DNA from: Phycisphaerae bacterium
Lineage (GTDB): Bacteria > Planctomycetota > Phycisphaerae > UBA1845 > JAFGLZ01
Length of the DNA: 64,000 nt
Direction: 5' to 3'
Assembly (NCBI GenBank): GCA_016927755.1
Contig: JAFGLZ010000125.1
Span: 1-64,000, forward strand
Numbering within the stretch: position 1 is the stretch's first letter; each line of letters begins with the position of its first letter. Below, piece after piece: positions 40,747 to 50,261 of the stretch. The notes beneath the pieces are model-generated. The model worked only from the letters and a program-made list of their open reading frames with translations. It did no database searches and was not told the origin of the DNA. The translations under genes and the position numbers were made by a program.

Positions 40747-42948
40747 ATGGCAGGCACCGAGACGCGCGCGAATGTCCCCGTCAGGCCGTCGGCCTCGGCG
40801 GTGCGCGCTGCCATCGCCGGCAACCCGAATAGCGGAAAGACGTCGATCTTCAACCACCTCACCGGCACTATCCAGAGCGTCGGAAACTGGCCCGGCGTCA
40901 CCGTTTCCCGAAAGGAAGGGCGGGCATTCCTCGGCGATCGTGAGTTTGTCATCATTGACCTGCCGGGCACGTACTCCTTGACGGCTTACTCCCTTGAGGA
41001 GGTTGTCGCGCGGAACTTCCTCATCGACAAGCAGCCGGAGGCCGTCATCAACGTTCTGGACGCCTCCAACCTCGAACGGAATCTCTACCTCACCGTCCAA
41101 CTGATGGAGATGAACACCCCGCTCGTCGTCGCCCTCAACATGATCGACGTGGCCGAAAGACGGCAACTCAAGATCGACGCCGCACACATGGCCGAACTTC
41201 TCGGCGTGCCCGTCGTGCGCACCATGGGCAATCGCGGCGAGGGAATGCGTGGCTTGCTTGAGGCTTGTGTCGATGTTGCCGACCGTGACGTCCGTCCTGG
41301 CGTGCAGCGAATCCACTATGGGCACGAGGTGGAGACCGAGGTCCGCGCGCTTACCGACGTTATTGCCTCCGACGCCGGTGTTTCCGACGCCTACCTCCCT
41401 CGATGGGTGGCGGTCAAGCTCATCGAGAAGGATGAGGAGGTCCACAAGTCGATCCGGGCCGTGGCGACTGACGTCGCCGCCATTGACGAGGCCGCCGACA
41501 AGGCCATCCGAGCCATCGAACGGCACTTCAAGGAGCCCGCCGAGATCATCATCGCCGAACGGCGCTACGGCTACGCCGCCGGCGTCGTCCGCGAGTGCGT
41601 CACGCCGGCTGGCGAGGGCGCGATCCAGGACGTTACCGACCAGATCGACAGCATCGTCTGCCACCGAGTCGTCGGGCCGCTCCTCCTGGCCGGAATCGTC
41701 TATATGCTCTTTGCGGCGGTCTTCAAGGTCGCCGACGAGTGGCCGTGGCTCTTCGGCCGTAGCCCCTCGGGGTGGGTGGCCACGTTCTTCGAGCGGTGTC
41801 AGTCGGCGATTTCGCCTCTAGGCGCCAAGGCCCCGCTGCTCTACTCCCTCCTGCACGACGGCGTGATCGGCGGCGTCGGCGGCGTCATGGTCTTCGTGCC
41901 GCTGATCTTCGTCATGTTCATGTTCGTGGCGATCCTGGAGGATACGGGCTACATCGCCCGGGTTGCGTTCATCCTCGACCGCGCGCTCAAGCTCTTCGGC
42001 CTGCAGGGCAAGAGCATACTGGCGATGATCGTCGCCGGCGGGCTCGGCGGCGGCGGTTGCGCCGTGCCGGGCGTCATGGCCACTCGGACTCTACGTGAAG
42101 AGAAGGATCGGCTTGTGACCATGCTCGTCACCCCGCTGATGAACTGCGGCGCCAAGATTCCCGTTTACCTCATGCTCATCGCCGCCTTCTTCGCCAATCA
42201 CCAGGCCCACATGATGTTCCTGATGTGGGCGTTGAGCTGGGTCGTCGCCCTGGGCGCCGCTTGGCTGCTGCGGCGCTTCGTCGTCAAGGGCGAGCAGACA
42301 CCGTTCGTCATGGAACTGCCCGCTTATCACATGCCCACGGTCAAAGGCGTCCTCCTGCACACCGGCGAGCGAACCTGGATGTACGTCAAGAAGGCCGGAA
42401 CGATCATCCTCGCCGTGAATCTAATCCTTTGGGCGGCGATGTACTTTCCGCGAATCGACGCCGGAGCCGTTCGAGCCGAACTCGTCAAGGCCAACCCCGG
42501 CATGAGTGATGCCGACGTCGACAACGGGGTTGCCGAGATCCGCCTCTCCCGGAGCATCGCCGGGCGGTTGGGCACGGCCCTTACGCCACTCTCGAAGCTC
42601 GCGGGCTTCGATTGGCGAACCAACATCGCGCTCATCGGCGGGTTCGCCGCCAAGGAGGTCATCGTCGGGACAATGGGCACGGCCTATGCCATGGGCGAGA
42701 TCGATCCGGGGACGTCCGAGACGCTCTCGCAGCACTTGGCCCACGATTCGGACTGGAATCCGGTCAGGGCCCTGGCCTTGATGATCTTCGTGATGGTCTA
42801 CGCCCCGTGCCTGGTCACGACCGCGGTCATCCGTCGTGAGTCCGGCAAGTGGCGTTGGGCCTTGTTCGCACTGGCCTACACGAGTGTGCTGGCCTTCGTC
42901 CTGGCTGTACTGGTCTATAACGTCGGGTCTCTGTTCCTCGCGTCCTAG
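40747..42948 (+). CDS. feoB: ferrous iron transporter B
   Basis: 733 residues. N-terminal GTPase with G1 GNPNSGKT (25-32), switch region WPGVTV, G3 DLPGTYSL and G4 NMID, a GDI-like helical domain, then the membrane part with two Gate domains: Gate 1 around GGCAVPGVMATRTLREEKDRL and Gate 2 containing NIALIGGFAAKEVIVGTMG. It imports Fe(II) across the inner membrane. Length is close to E. coli FeoB (773). Confidence 0.97.
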   Translation: MAGTETRANVPVRPSASAVRAAIAGNPNSGKTSIFNHLTGTIQSVGNWPGVTVSRKEGRAFLGDREFVIIDLPGTYSLTAYSLEEVVARNFLIDKQPEAVINVLDASNLERNLYLTVQLMEMNTPLVVALNMIDVAERRQLKIDAAHMAELLGVPVVRTMGNRGEGMRGLLEACVDVADRDVRPGVQRIHYGHEVETEVRALTDVIASDAGVSDAYLPRWVAVKLIEKDEEVHKSIRAVATDVAAIDEAADKAIRAIERHFKEPAEIIIAERRYGYAAGVVRECVTPAGEGAIQDVTDQIDSIVCHRVVGPLLLAGIVYMLFAAVFKVADEWPWLFGRSPSGWVATFFERCQSAISPLGAKAPLLYSLLHDGVIGGVGGVMVFVPLIFVMFMFVAILEDTGYIARVAFILDRALKLFGLQGKSILAMIVAGGLGGGGCAVPGVMATRTLREEKDRLVTMLVTPLMNCGAKIPVYLMLIAAFFANHQAHMMFLMWALSWVVALGAAWLLRRFVVKGEQTPFVMELPAYHMPTVKGVLLHTGERTWMYVKKAGTIILAVNLILWAAMYFPRIDAGAVRAELVKANPGMSDADVDNGVAEIRLSRSIAGRLGTALTPLSKLAGFDWRTNIALIGGFAAKEVIVGTMGTAYAMGEIDPGTSETLSQHLAHDSDWNPVRALALMIFVMVYAPCLVTTAVIRRESGKWRWALFALAYTSVLAFVLAVLVYNVGSLFLAS

Positions 42949-42986
42949 TTCGTGTCGTTTGGACGGAAGCCGAGAGGGGCCGTCAG

Positions 42987-43217
42987 ATGTGGTGGGAATA
43001 CGCGATCGTTGCAGTTGTCGTTGGCGTTGCGATCGGGACCCTCGCGCGACGCTTTCGTCGGACGCTTGACGGGCGGTCCGTCTGTGATTGCGATTGCGGT
43101 CGGACGTGCGAGGCGCTCAAGTCCATCGAGGAAACCTTGGCTGATTCACCAGGAGCGGGTTCGCAGTCCTGCAAAATGCCCCAACGATCTGCGTCAGATG
43201 CGCCCATGCCGCGATAG
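42987..43217 (+). CDS. FeoB-associated Cys-rich membrane protein
   Basis: 76 residues. One N-terminal membrane helix beginning MWWEYAIVAVVVGVAIGTL, then CDCDCGRTC, then a polar tail with one more Cys. Position (38 bases after feoB), size and pattern match the FeoB-associated Cys-rich family. It may gate or protect FeoB, which is untested. Its end overlaps the convergent glycosyltransferase gene by 24 bases. Confidence 0.75.
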   Translation: MWWEYAIVAVVVGVAIGTLARRFRRTLDGRSVCDCDCGRTCEALKSIEETLADSPGAGSQSCKMPQRSASDAPMPR

Positions 43218-44993
43218 CACGTCGTAAAGCCGTTGCTGAAACCCGGGCTGATCCCAGAAGGGGAATTCTCCACGAAGCTGTTTGGCCCTCGTTTCGGGAT
43301 CCAACCCCTTGGCGGTGGCGTTGGGATCCAGCCATGGACCGAGGTCGAAGACGATCAACGGGCGGACGTCCTTTGCATTCGGAATGGTTACGATCTTCCC
43401 CGGACACTTCTCCGCCAGCGTTCTAAACAGCTCACCCGGGCGCCGCGAGGCGTCGTAGATGTAATATCCAATTGACCAGTCGGGCGGCAACCGTTTGCGG
43501 AGTGATGCGATCGCTTCCTCGTTCAGGGGGAGGATCTCCGTCGGGGTCCGCCACAGGGGGCGGTGCAAGAAATAGGCCATCTGCGCGTCGGCGTAAGTGT
43601 TCGACAGGATGGCGCTCTTGGGCGGCAGCGCGTCCTCGCCCATCGCTTCCATCAGAAAGAAGCTTACCGGCCTGTTCTCGGCTCGGTCCAGACACTCCCG
43701 TACACTCTGGATCTGTCCGAGGGCGACGACCAGCACGGCAATCAGAGCCATCAGACGCTCGACAAGCGACACGTTCCAGCCGAACGCCCGAGGGACAACC
43801 ACGGCCACCGCGCCTCCCATGACGACCATCGCCAGAGGGAGGAGTTGGCCGATCGTATGAGGGTGCAGCACTACGTGGTTCGGCATGAACAGGTACCACG
43901 TCGCCGACGCCGCCGTGATCGCCAACAGGAGCGACGCCAACTCGCCAAGCCCTGGGGGGCCCTGCGATTCCTCGTCCTCCGTCTTTGACCCCAGTCGAGA
44001 TCGAAATGACACCCACAAACCCGCGATGAGCAGCAGCACTGGCCACGACCAGTAGAAGAGCCGAGAGCCGTGCGCCGAGATGAGCTCGGGCAGCCGCCCG
44101 AGGTTGACCCATCGGTCTTGCGCGGGACCGCGCCCAGGGCGCTTGAAGGCGTCGACGGCATCCTCCGCCGCCGCCGACCAACCCAGCGCCCAGCAGTTCT
44201 GGAGATAATGCAGCCCAACCCCCAACACCGGCGCCGTGCCCAGAATCAGGAGCATCTTCCATCGCTTCCGGATCTGGCCAGTTGCTAGGACGTAGACCCA
44301 GGCGAAGACCTGCGGATAGAGGATGAACTCGAAGCTGTTCAGGGAGGCCAGCATCAGCGCTGCCCAACAAGCGATCCACCATTTGCCTGCGGCACCTTCC
44401 CTGCGAAGGGCTTCCAGGAAACACAGGAAGAAGATGCCCAGGAAGAGGAAGTTGAACGTGTGGTGCAGACTGATGCAGTACGTGAGGAAGAAACCGCTGG
44501 TTGCGACAAACCCTAGCCCGCACGCCGACGCCAGCGATCCGATCGTCGGGGAAAAGGCTCGGCACATGCAGACGAGTCCCGCGATGCCCAGCAATCCACA
44601 GAAAGCACGCATCACCGCCAGCGACTTGACGCCCATGATTTGGAGCAATCCGTTAGTGATATGCGATAGAGGAGGATAATGGGTGTAGTAGGCGGGCGGG
44701 TCAGTCAGGGGGCCGGTCTGGAGGATGGGCAAAAGCTTGACGCGGAGCAAGCCGTGCTTGGCGAAGTTCTCGCCTGCGGTGAGAATCGTCATGTCCGTGT
44801 ACTGATCGTCCGGCCAGATGACGTTTGAGGTCGCCAACGCACAGACAAGCAGCATCATCAACACAACTACGATGCCCGCAGCGACGCTGTACTGGTGTCC
44901 CGCGAGCAAGAGGCTCGGTTTGGAGGAGTCAGGCGGGGTACCTGGCTCTCGCTTATGCGCTGAAGATCCGTGCTTACCCGGTTTCCTGGACAT
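43194..44993 (-). CDS. GT39/ArnT-like polytopic membrane glycosyltransferase
   Basis: 599 residues with about 11-12 hydrophobic helices. After helix 1 comes a lumenal loop with PDDQYTDM and YYTHYPPLSHITNGLLQ, resembling the acidic-loop and dolichyl-mannosyltransferase (PMT/ArnT, DUF2029-like) pattern. The large C-terminal soluble region (about 470-599) is periplasmic. It may transfer sugars from polyprenyl-phosphate donors to surface polymers. ATG 44993 has AGG upstream; a longer frame to 45089 is open. It is convergent with the iron cluster. Confidence 0.72.
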   Translation of the reverse strand: MSRKPGKHGSSAHKREPGTPPDSSKPSLLLAGHQYSVAAGIVVVLMMLLVCALATSNVIWPDDQYTDMTILTAGENFAKHGLLRVKLLPILQTGPLTDPPAYYTHYPPLSHITNGLLQIMGVKSLAVMRAFCGLLGIAGLVCMCRAFSPTIGSLASACGLGFVATSGFFLTYCISLHHTFNFLFLGIFFLCFLEALRREGAAGKWWIACWAALMLASLNSFEFILYPQVFAWVYVLATGQIRKRWKMLLILGTAPVLGVGLHYLQNCWALGWSAAAEDAVDAFKRPGRGPAQDRWVNLGRLPELISAHGSRLFYWSWPVLLLIAGLWVSFRSRLGSKTEDEESQGPPGLGELASLLLAITAASATWYLFMPNHVVLHPHTIGQLLPLAMVVMGGAVAVVVPRAFGWNVSLVERLMALIAVLVVALGQIQSVRECLDRAENRPVSFFLMEAMGEDALPPKSAILSNTYADAQMAYFLHRPLWRTPTEILPLNEEAIASLRKRLPPDWSIGYYIYDASRRPGELFRTLAEKCPGKIVTIPNAKDVRPLIVFDLGPWLDPNATAKGLDPETRAKQLRGEFPFWDQPGFQQRLYDVLSRHGRI

Positions 44994-45124
44994 GGGCCTG
45001 AGTCTTTTCTCCTGCAGCCTCACGGGCGGTCCCGCAGATGTTAAGGGCGCCAATGCCCGGCTCGCAAGGGGGATTCTTCGCCAAGCCATCCATGTTTCTT
45101 GCCCGGCGTCATGCGAGCATCCGC

Positions 45125-46366
45125 TTATCCTTGTTGACCGTGAATCGTACGAGCGCAGGCGGATTCCCGCTTGTTCCCATCTACCTCAGCTAACATCGCT
45201 TCCACGGCGTCAAGTACGGTATCCGGTTCGATGGCCTCCATGCACCAAGCCCGATGGTTACACCACATACCCTCGAAGGTGGTGAACATGCCGACGCAGG
45301 GGCTGCAAGGATAGTTGCCGTAGATCTTTCGGATTGCCCCCACACGTGGGGCGTAGAAATCGGGTCGACTTGGCCCCCAGATCGACACGATGGGTACGCC
45401 AGCCGCCGCTGCTAGGTGAAGGGGACCTGAATCGTTCGTGACGAATCCGTCAAACAGATGGAGGCCCGCGACGAATTCATCAAGAGACCAAAGCCCGGCT
45501 ACGACGATCACGCGGGCGCGGTCTTCGATAGGGACTCTTCCCACGAGCGAGTCGACATACGGCTTCTCCGAAGGCGCACCGGTCAGGACGATCGTCAGAT
45601 CCGAATGCCGCCGCAGAAGCTTCTGGATCAGTTCCGCGTAGCCGTCAAGCGTCCATCTCCGCTCAAAGCTCAGTTCACCGGCGTTGACGTTGATTCCCAG
45701 AAGTGTGGAGTTCGACTTCCATCCACGTTGTTCCAGGCTCTGTTTGGCGGAGTTACGCGCCTCGTCGCCAGGATCGAAGCCCTTCAACGTGTGATCGATG
45801 ATGGGCACGTCAAGTTGCTGCGCCGCCTGCTCGTACACATCGGTCAAGTGGCGGTAGTAGTTGAAGTAGATGGGATGCGTGACCAAGCTGTACCGCCAGA
45901 AGTCGTTCAGGTGGAAGCCGACCCTGACACGTGCTCCGCTGAGGAACGCCATTAGCGTGGAGAATTTGCTGAAGAACTCCAGATCAATCGCGGCCTCCAC
46001 GTCGTGCCGCCGCAACCAGAGGATCTCGGACAGGACGTCCATGACGAAGCGCACGGGCGAAGATGTCCGAATCAGTCGTACGTCGGAGCAGAGGTCCAAC
46101 CGCCGTAACAGAGGCTCGTTCGCGCCAAACGTGATGAACGCCAGGCGTGATTCAGGATATCGTTGCCGGACGGCACGAAGCAGTGGCGTGGCCTCCGTGA
46201 TGCTCCCGAGGCCGAAGAATTTGAAGACAGCTATCGTTGTCGTTCCGGAGACGGTTCGCGCACGTCTGGGGAGAATGCGTCGAACCAGTGTGACCAGGAG
46301 TCCCAGCGCGAAACAGAGCGGTAGACCTAGCCAATGGTCGATCCATCGCATCCCGCCCATCCCCAT
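45125..46366 (-). CDS. glycosyltransferase family 9 (heptosyltransferase-like)
   Basis: 413 residues. A hydrophobic N-terminal helix (LGLPLCFALGLLVTLV) precedes the GT-B fold. Signatures are IAVFKFFGLGSITEATPLLRAV, GINVNAGELSFERRW, TGAPSEKPYV and the GT9 hallmark NDSGPLHLAAAAGVPIVSIWGPSRP. A CSPC plus CNHRAWC cluster near the C-terminus is unusual for GT9 and might bind metal. It probably adds sugars to a lipid-linked glycan at the inner membrane. ATG 46366 is used; TTG 46465 with GGAG eight bases upstream would add 33 residues. Confidence 0.83.
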   Translation of the reverse strand: MGMGGMRWIDHWLGLPLCFALGLLVTLVRRILPRRARTVSGTTTIAVFKFFGLGSITEATPLLRAVRQRYPESRLAFITFGANEPLLRRLDLCSDVRLIRTSSPVRFVMDVLSEILWLRRHDVEAAIDLEFFSKFSTLMAFLSGARVRVGFHLNDFWRYSLVTHPIYFNYYRHLTDVYEQAAQQLDVPIIDHTLKGFDPGDEARNSAKQSLEQRGWKSNSTLLGINVNAGELSFERRWTLDGYAELIQKLLRRHSDLTIVLTGAPSEKPYVDSLVGRVPIEDRARVIVVAGLWSLDEFVAGLHLFDGFVTNDSGPLHLAAAAGVPIVSIWGPSRPDFYAPRVGAIRKIYGNYPCSPCVGMFTTFEGMWCNHRAWCMEAIEPDTVLDAVEAMLAEVDGNKRESACARTIHGQQG

Positions 46367-46520
46367 GGTCGCGGACCGACGTCCCGCTGTGAATTCGCGG
46401 GGGGACCGCCTGGACCTAGACTCTTCTTGGGGGGTCTTGGAGGGCTGGGCCGAATCCTTCCTCAATTCGTTTCTCCAGTGGCGAGGTTTGGGCCGTCCAG
46501 ATGGTCAGCACTCTCCAGCC

Positions 46521-46549
46521 AATCTACAGAGCCGGGCTGGACCGTGCAA
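46521..46549 (-). promoter_or_regulatory. sigma70-like promoter of the GT9 gene
   Basis: Minus strand TTGCAC (46544-46549), spacer 17, TAGATT (46521-46526). The -35 and spacing match the promoter at 23525. Confidence 0.6.
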
Positions 46550-46646
46550 CGATACGAGCATCAGACTGAGATTGGACCCGACCGCGCCCGCCAGAGGTTG
46601 ACGAATCTCGACCAACTCAGAAGAGAGATGCTCACGCAAATACAGG

Positions 46647-46680
46647 GCCCCCCGGGACGGATAGCACCTTCCCGGGGGGC
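46647..46680 (-). terminator. hairpin after the PEP-CTERM gene
   Basis: An 11-bp perfect stem GCCCCCCGGGA with TCCCGGGGGGC and a 12-base loop, about 40 bases past the stop. Only a weak T-rich stretch (TGTATTTG) follows on the minus strand. Confidence 0.6.
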
Positions 46681-46721
46681 TGCAGACGCGTACCAAGCCA
46701 AACCTATCGTCCAATCCTCGC

Positions 46722-47177
46722 TTATGCTGTCCTTCGTCGGCGAATCAACCCCAATCCACCCAGGAGCAGTGTCAGCAGGGAAGCGGGTTCCGGGATCACG
46801 GCTACCCAGGCTTCCATGTACCCATCAGGGTTAATCCCTGTACCGCAAATGACCGATCCGTCGCTGGAGATGCCGCTGGCATCGATCAACTGCCAACCCG
46901 TAAGATCCAGCCCCCAGCGATTCACCAGGACACTGCGTAGGTTACGCATGCCATTGACGCCGTCCCAAATGAAGGCTTCGTAGCCTAGCGCGGTGCTGCC
47001 CTGCCCGACAACGATGGACCCATCGCCGTTGGCATGCGCTGTTCGGCTGGAGAATACTCCCCCTGGAAGGTCTCCAAGGCCCTCGAAACCGACACCAAAC
47101 GATGGGCTTGCCAGGACAAACCCGACCGCTACTCCCGCGCCAAGCGCAGCGCGCACAACCTGATCAGCAGTTCCCAT
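46722..47177 (-). CDS. short PEP-CTERM protein with a single HAF-type repeat
   Basis: 151 residues. A signal peptide (ALGAGVAVGFVLASPSFG) precedes one HAF-like unit: FEGLGDLPGGVFSSRTAHANGDGSIVVGQGS, EAFIWDGVNGMRNLRSVL, ISSDGSVICGTGINPDGYMEAWV. The C-terminus is VIPEPASLLTLLLGGLGLIRRRRTA, a canonical PEP-CTERM sorting signal (PEP box, helix, basic tail) recognised by exosortase. HAF proteins usually carry several repeats over 300 or more residues, so this is a compact form or remnant. ATG 47177 is used because the signal peptide follows it. No exosortase gene is in the window. Confidence 0.85.
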   Translation of the reverse strand: MGTADQVVRAALGAGVAVGFVLASPSFGVGFEGLGDLPGGVFSSRTAHANGDGSIVVGQGSTALGYEAFIWDGVNGMRNLRSVLVNRWGLDLTGWQLIDASGISSDGSVICGTGINPDGYMEAWVAVIPEPASLLTLLLGGLGLIRRRRTA

Positions 47178-47274
47178 TTCCGAACCTGCTATCCCTTCAT
47201 GTTTCTGTAAGGCCTTTCCCTTCCGGTTCTCGCCGGAATGAACAGGATTTGCCTCCCTCGGAAAGCTAGGACGC

Positions 47275-47303
47275 ATCGTACGCCATACCTCTCTGGGTGA
47301 CAA
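47275..47303 (-). promoter_or_regulatory. sigma70-like promoter of the PEP-CTERM gene
   Basis: Minus strand TTGTCA (47298-47303), spacer 17, TACGAT (47275-47280); leader of about 90 bases. Confidence 0.55.
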
Positions 47304-47315
47304 CATATTAGTCAC
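47297..47315. promoter_or_regulatory. dyad GTGAC-N9-GTCAC over the -35 of the PEP-CTERM promoter
   Basis: A perfect five-base inverted repeat with a nine-base AT-rich spacer overlapping the -35, a possible regulator site. Confidence 0.35.
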
Positions 47316-47490
47316 GGTCGGATTGTCATGCTCCGTGGAACCAGCTTGGTTACTTGTCGGGCCTTCCAGGAGGTCAGCAGCACCGCCGAGTTCCTTTGGG
47401 GCTGACCGAACCCGTCCCTATTACCACCGGTTCTGTCCAAGGATCTCTCAGAGGACGCGGGTTTTTCACTTCCCAGGAAGCGGTTAGGCG

Positions 47491-48918
47491 CTATCGTTTG
47501 CGGGTTACGTGGCGGAAGTTGCGTACTGCGAATCTCAGCGTGTCCCAGAATCCTCGATGCTCGCTCCTTACGAAGACATAGAAGTAGACGAGCCCAAACC
47601 AGTAGTTGAGAAGGGCATTAGGTTTCATCCTGATGAGACGCTTGATCAGGGGAAGCGTCTTAGGCCATAGCACGCCGGTTTGAAAGAACTTCTGCAGGTT
47701 CTGCATCTCTCGGATTTTAGGCAGGTCAAGCCTCGAGTCGAGGAAGAACGATTGGGACAATTCGTTGCAGTCGAAGTGTGGATCGAGGTACCCGCGTTGG
47801 GTTGCGTATTCCGCCAGCGCGGTGCCCGGATAGGGGGAGAAGACCGAGCACCACGGGTAGTCCGTCCTGATCCTGATGTTGAGTTCCACCGTGCTAATCG
47901 CGTCCGCCAAGGTCTCGTCCGGCAGGCCGACGATATTGTAGGCCCTGAATTTGATTCCGGCGCGATGCAGGAGATCGGCTGCCGCGATGATCTGTTCGTT
48001 GGTCAGGTTCTTTCGCAAGACGCGGTTTCGGATGTCCTCGTTGCCGGTCTCAATCCCGAAGAACGCGGAGCGGCAGCCAGCCTTGGCCAGGTGCAAGGCG
48101 TACTGCTCGTCACTTGATACGATGTCGGCGCGCAGCAGGCAGATGAACTCCAAGCCTACGTCCCGTTTGTAGACCGGCAGGAAGTTGTAGAGCCACCGCT
48201 TGTTGACTCCGAACACATCGTCGGCGAAGTAGATTACCCGCACATTCGATTCCTCGCGGAGTTGCCTGCACTCCTCGACCACGTTTTCGATCGACCGAAT
48301 GCGCACATGCTTACCTTTGCCTCGGTAGAGCTCTCGCATTGAGTCCTCGAAGCAGAAGGTGCAATGGTACGGGCATCCGCGCGAGGAGATGACGGCCCTA
48401 ACGTGTCGGTCGAGGCGGCCTTGGTATGCATCGTACAAGTGTCGATCAGGAAACGGGTACTCGTCGGGGTCGGACCTCAATGCCCGGAGGGGATGTTGCG
48501 CCAGTTGTCCGTTCTTCAGGTAGCATAGGTTGGGAACACCCTCAAAAGACGCACCGGCGTCGATCCGGTCGAGGATGTCGACCATGGTCTCTTCTCCCTC
48601 ACCGCGCACGAGCATGTCCACGCTGCATTCGCGAGCGAACTCAGGGAAGAATGTCGCGTGAGGACCGCCGAACACGTTGGGGATACTAAAGGCGTCCTTG
48701 ATCTCACCGGCCATCCATCTTGCCCAGTGGTGCCCCCCGGTCATCACCGAGAAGGCCACGATGTCTGGCCGGAACTGATCGATGACGGGGGTGATGTCGC
48801 TCAGGACATTCCCGATGGCCACCCGGCACTGGTGTCCACGCGACTTAGCCATCGCTGAGATGTACATGGGACCGAGAAACTCATAATCCATATTCTGAAC
48901 GAAGAGGACTCGTGCCAC
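47491..48918 (-). CDS. B12-binding domain radical SAM protein
   Basis: 475 residues. N-terminal cobalamin-binding Rossmann-like domain (VLFVQNMDYEFLGPMYISAMAK, DIVAFSVMTGGHHWA, NVFGGPHATFFPE, RGEGE), then a radical SAM barrel with the cluster motif GCPYHCTFC and GIETGNEDIRNRVLRK, typical of the BchE/hopanoid-like class B methylases and cyclases. The GTG at 48918 has AGGAG seven bases upstream and gives the natural N-terminus; the frame stays open to 49224 without family-like sequence. The substrate is unknown; the surface-glycan context is suggestive only. Confidence 0.88.
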   Translation of the reverse strand: MARVLFVQNMDYEFLGPMYISAMAKSRGHQCRVAIGNVLSDITPVIDQFRPDIVAFSVMTGGHHWARWMAGEIKDAFSIPNVFGGPHATFFPEFARECSVDMLVRGEGEETMVDILDRIDAGASFEGVPNLCYLKNGQLAQHPLRALRSDPDEYPFPDRHLYDAYQGRLDRHVRAVISSRGCPYHCTFCFEDSMRELYRGKGKHVRIRSIENVVEECRQLREESNVRVIYFADDVFGVNKRWLYNFLPVYKRDVGLEFICLLRADIVSSDEQYALHLAKAGCRSAFFGIETGNEDIRNRVLRKNLTNEQIIAAADLLHRAGIKFRAYNIVGLPDETLADAISTVELNIRIRTDYPWCSVFSPYPGTALAEYATQRGYLDPHFDCNELSQSFFLDSRLDLPKIREMQNLQKFFQTGVLWPKTLPLIKRLIRMKPNALLNYWFGLVYFYVFVRSEHRGFWDTLRFAVRNFRHVTRKR

Positions 48919-49316
48919 GTGGATCTCCTGAGCCGCACGTTCGTACGGATATACGTCAGCAAGACACTCCTGTCGCAACTGCGTGCCTTTGGGGCGCCCG
49001 TCGATAGATGAGGATTTCACGAATCGCGCCGACCTCAGGACGAGATACGTCTTGCGGTCGTCACCGATTGGGCCCGTACGATGCCCGATTGGGGCGCCCC
49101 GCCCACCACACTTTACGCCCCCTGACATGGCATTTCCAGTTACCAAGGCGGAGCGGGACACCGGTGGGCCGATTGCGCTGGCTGAGGTCGCATGGAGCTT
49201 CCCGTGTGGCCGGTGCTGTAGCAATGGGCGAGCCTGTCATCGAGACGACTGACCTGGCCAAAGCGACAGGCCCTATCGGTCCGAAACGAGACGGGTGTCA
49301 CGAGGGGGCGTTTCGC
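48919..49316. other. intergenic region upstream of the radical SAM gene
   Basis: 398 bases in which I see no gene or clear promoter. A weak leftward TTGCGA with GTATAT at spacing 18 occurs at about 48950-48980. Several short open frames have no family features. Confidence 0.5.
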
Positions 49317-50249
49317 TCACTGCCCAGGCCTGTGTTGCATGTCGGATGCAGTCGACCAAGACACGACAAGCATCTCGCCACAGACGTAACGGATTGGACG
49401 TTTGGCGAGGCCCGAGGGCAGCAATCGCCGCAGTGCCGCGCTTGACGGCGTAAGCAGCCAATGATGGTACCGCCGGAATTGGCCGAACAGGTACTCGACT
49501 GACAGATACTTAGTATGCGAACAGATAGACGTGTCACTGAATCCTGCGGCGCTGAGGACTTGCCGGATTCCGTTTGTGGAGAAGTACTGAATGTGCTCCG
49601 CCTTGAAGTGGGGCCAGCGTGCGCCCATCAGGTATCTTGAGGTCGTGTCGATCCGCGGTGTCGTGATGCACAGCACTCCCCCCGGTCGGAGGAGGCTCGC
49701 GGTCCTGGCGAGTGTACCGTTCACGTCCAGCACGTGCTCGATGACGTCCGTCATCGTAATGGCGTCGAAGCTTCCTCGGGGGAACGGGCAGTGCACAAGT
49801 TCGCCCTCGAACACGCGTTCCGCGCCGAACTGCCCGCGGAGGATCTCTGCCGAGTAAGGGTTTACGTCGATTCCGAAAGGGTCCCAGCCATCCGCCTCGG
49901 CGGCGGCCATGAGCAGGCCTGTGGCGGCTCCTACGTCGAGCAGTCGAGGGCGACCCTCCCCGCCTCGCGCCACGTGCCGGCCAAGACGTTTGAGGATTCC
50001 AGCGAAAGTGGCGAGCTTGGTCTCCCGCGCGATCGACTCGTCCTGGTCCATTCCCCATGCGTCGTAGTAGCCCTGGTCGTAGATCGCCGCCAACTCCTGC
50101 TGCGTGGGGCGTGGGACGCGATACCACGATCCGCACGTGCCGCAGATGGCCACACGTTCGGCCCGCTCCACCGTCTTCTGCCCGCACGGCTTGCCGCCAC
50201 AGACGGGACAGCGCTCGTTGGCATGAGACGTGCGCAAATCGCTCACCAT
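49317..50249 (-). CDS. SAM-dependent methyltransferase with N-terminal zinc-finger
   Basis: 310 residues. N-terminal CPVCGG with CGTCG (about 14-40) forms a zinc ribbon, then YDQGYYDAWG, SAM site RLLDVGAATGLLM, GIDVNPYSAEIL, and ITMTDVIEHVLDVNG with LRPGGVLCITTPR. This is the Methyltransf_23/class I type often found in polysaccharide clusters. It starts 12 bases after the YfhO-like stop, so the two are likely co-transcribed. Confidence 0.87.
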   Translation of the reverse strand: MVSDLRTSHANERCPVCGGKPCGQKTVERAERVAICGTCGSWYRVPRPTQQELAAIYDQGYYDAWGMDQDESIARETKLATFAGILKRLGRHVARGGEGRPRLLDVGAATGLLMAAAEADGWDPFGIDVNPYSAEILRGQFGAERVFEGELVHCPFPRGSFDAITMTDVIEHVLDVNGTLARTASLLRPGGVLCITTPRIDTTSRYLMGARWPHFKAEHIQYFSTNGIRQVLSAAGFSDTSICSHTKYLSVEYLFGQFRRYHHWLLTPSSAALRRLLPSGLAKRPIRYVCGEMLVVSWSTASDMQHRPGQ

Positions 50250-50261
50250 GACTCCCTTCGC

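Larger units (their letters stand above)
46367..46721. other. intergenic region between GT9 and PEP-CTERM genes
   Basis: These 355 bases hold the GT9 promoter (46521-46549) and the PEP-CTERM gene terminator-like hairpin (46647-46680). If the GT9 start is TTG 46465 the gap is shorter. No further gene is seen. Confidence 0.6.
47178..47490. other. intergenic region upstream of the PEP-CTERM gene
   Basis: 313 bases. Leftward promoter 47275-47303 and dyad 47297-47315 lie here, plus a 6-bp TTCCGG/CCGGAA hairpin at about 47219-47236 in the leader. No gene is called. Confidence 0.6.

Noticed and set aside
48950..48980. TTGCGA with GTATAT as a promoter for the radical SAM gene
   Set aside because: Both boxes are poor matches, so it is mentioned only in the intergenic entry.
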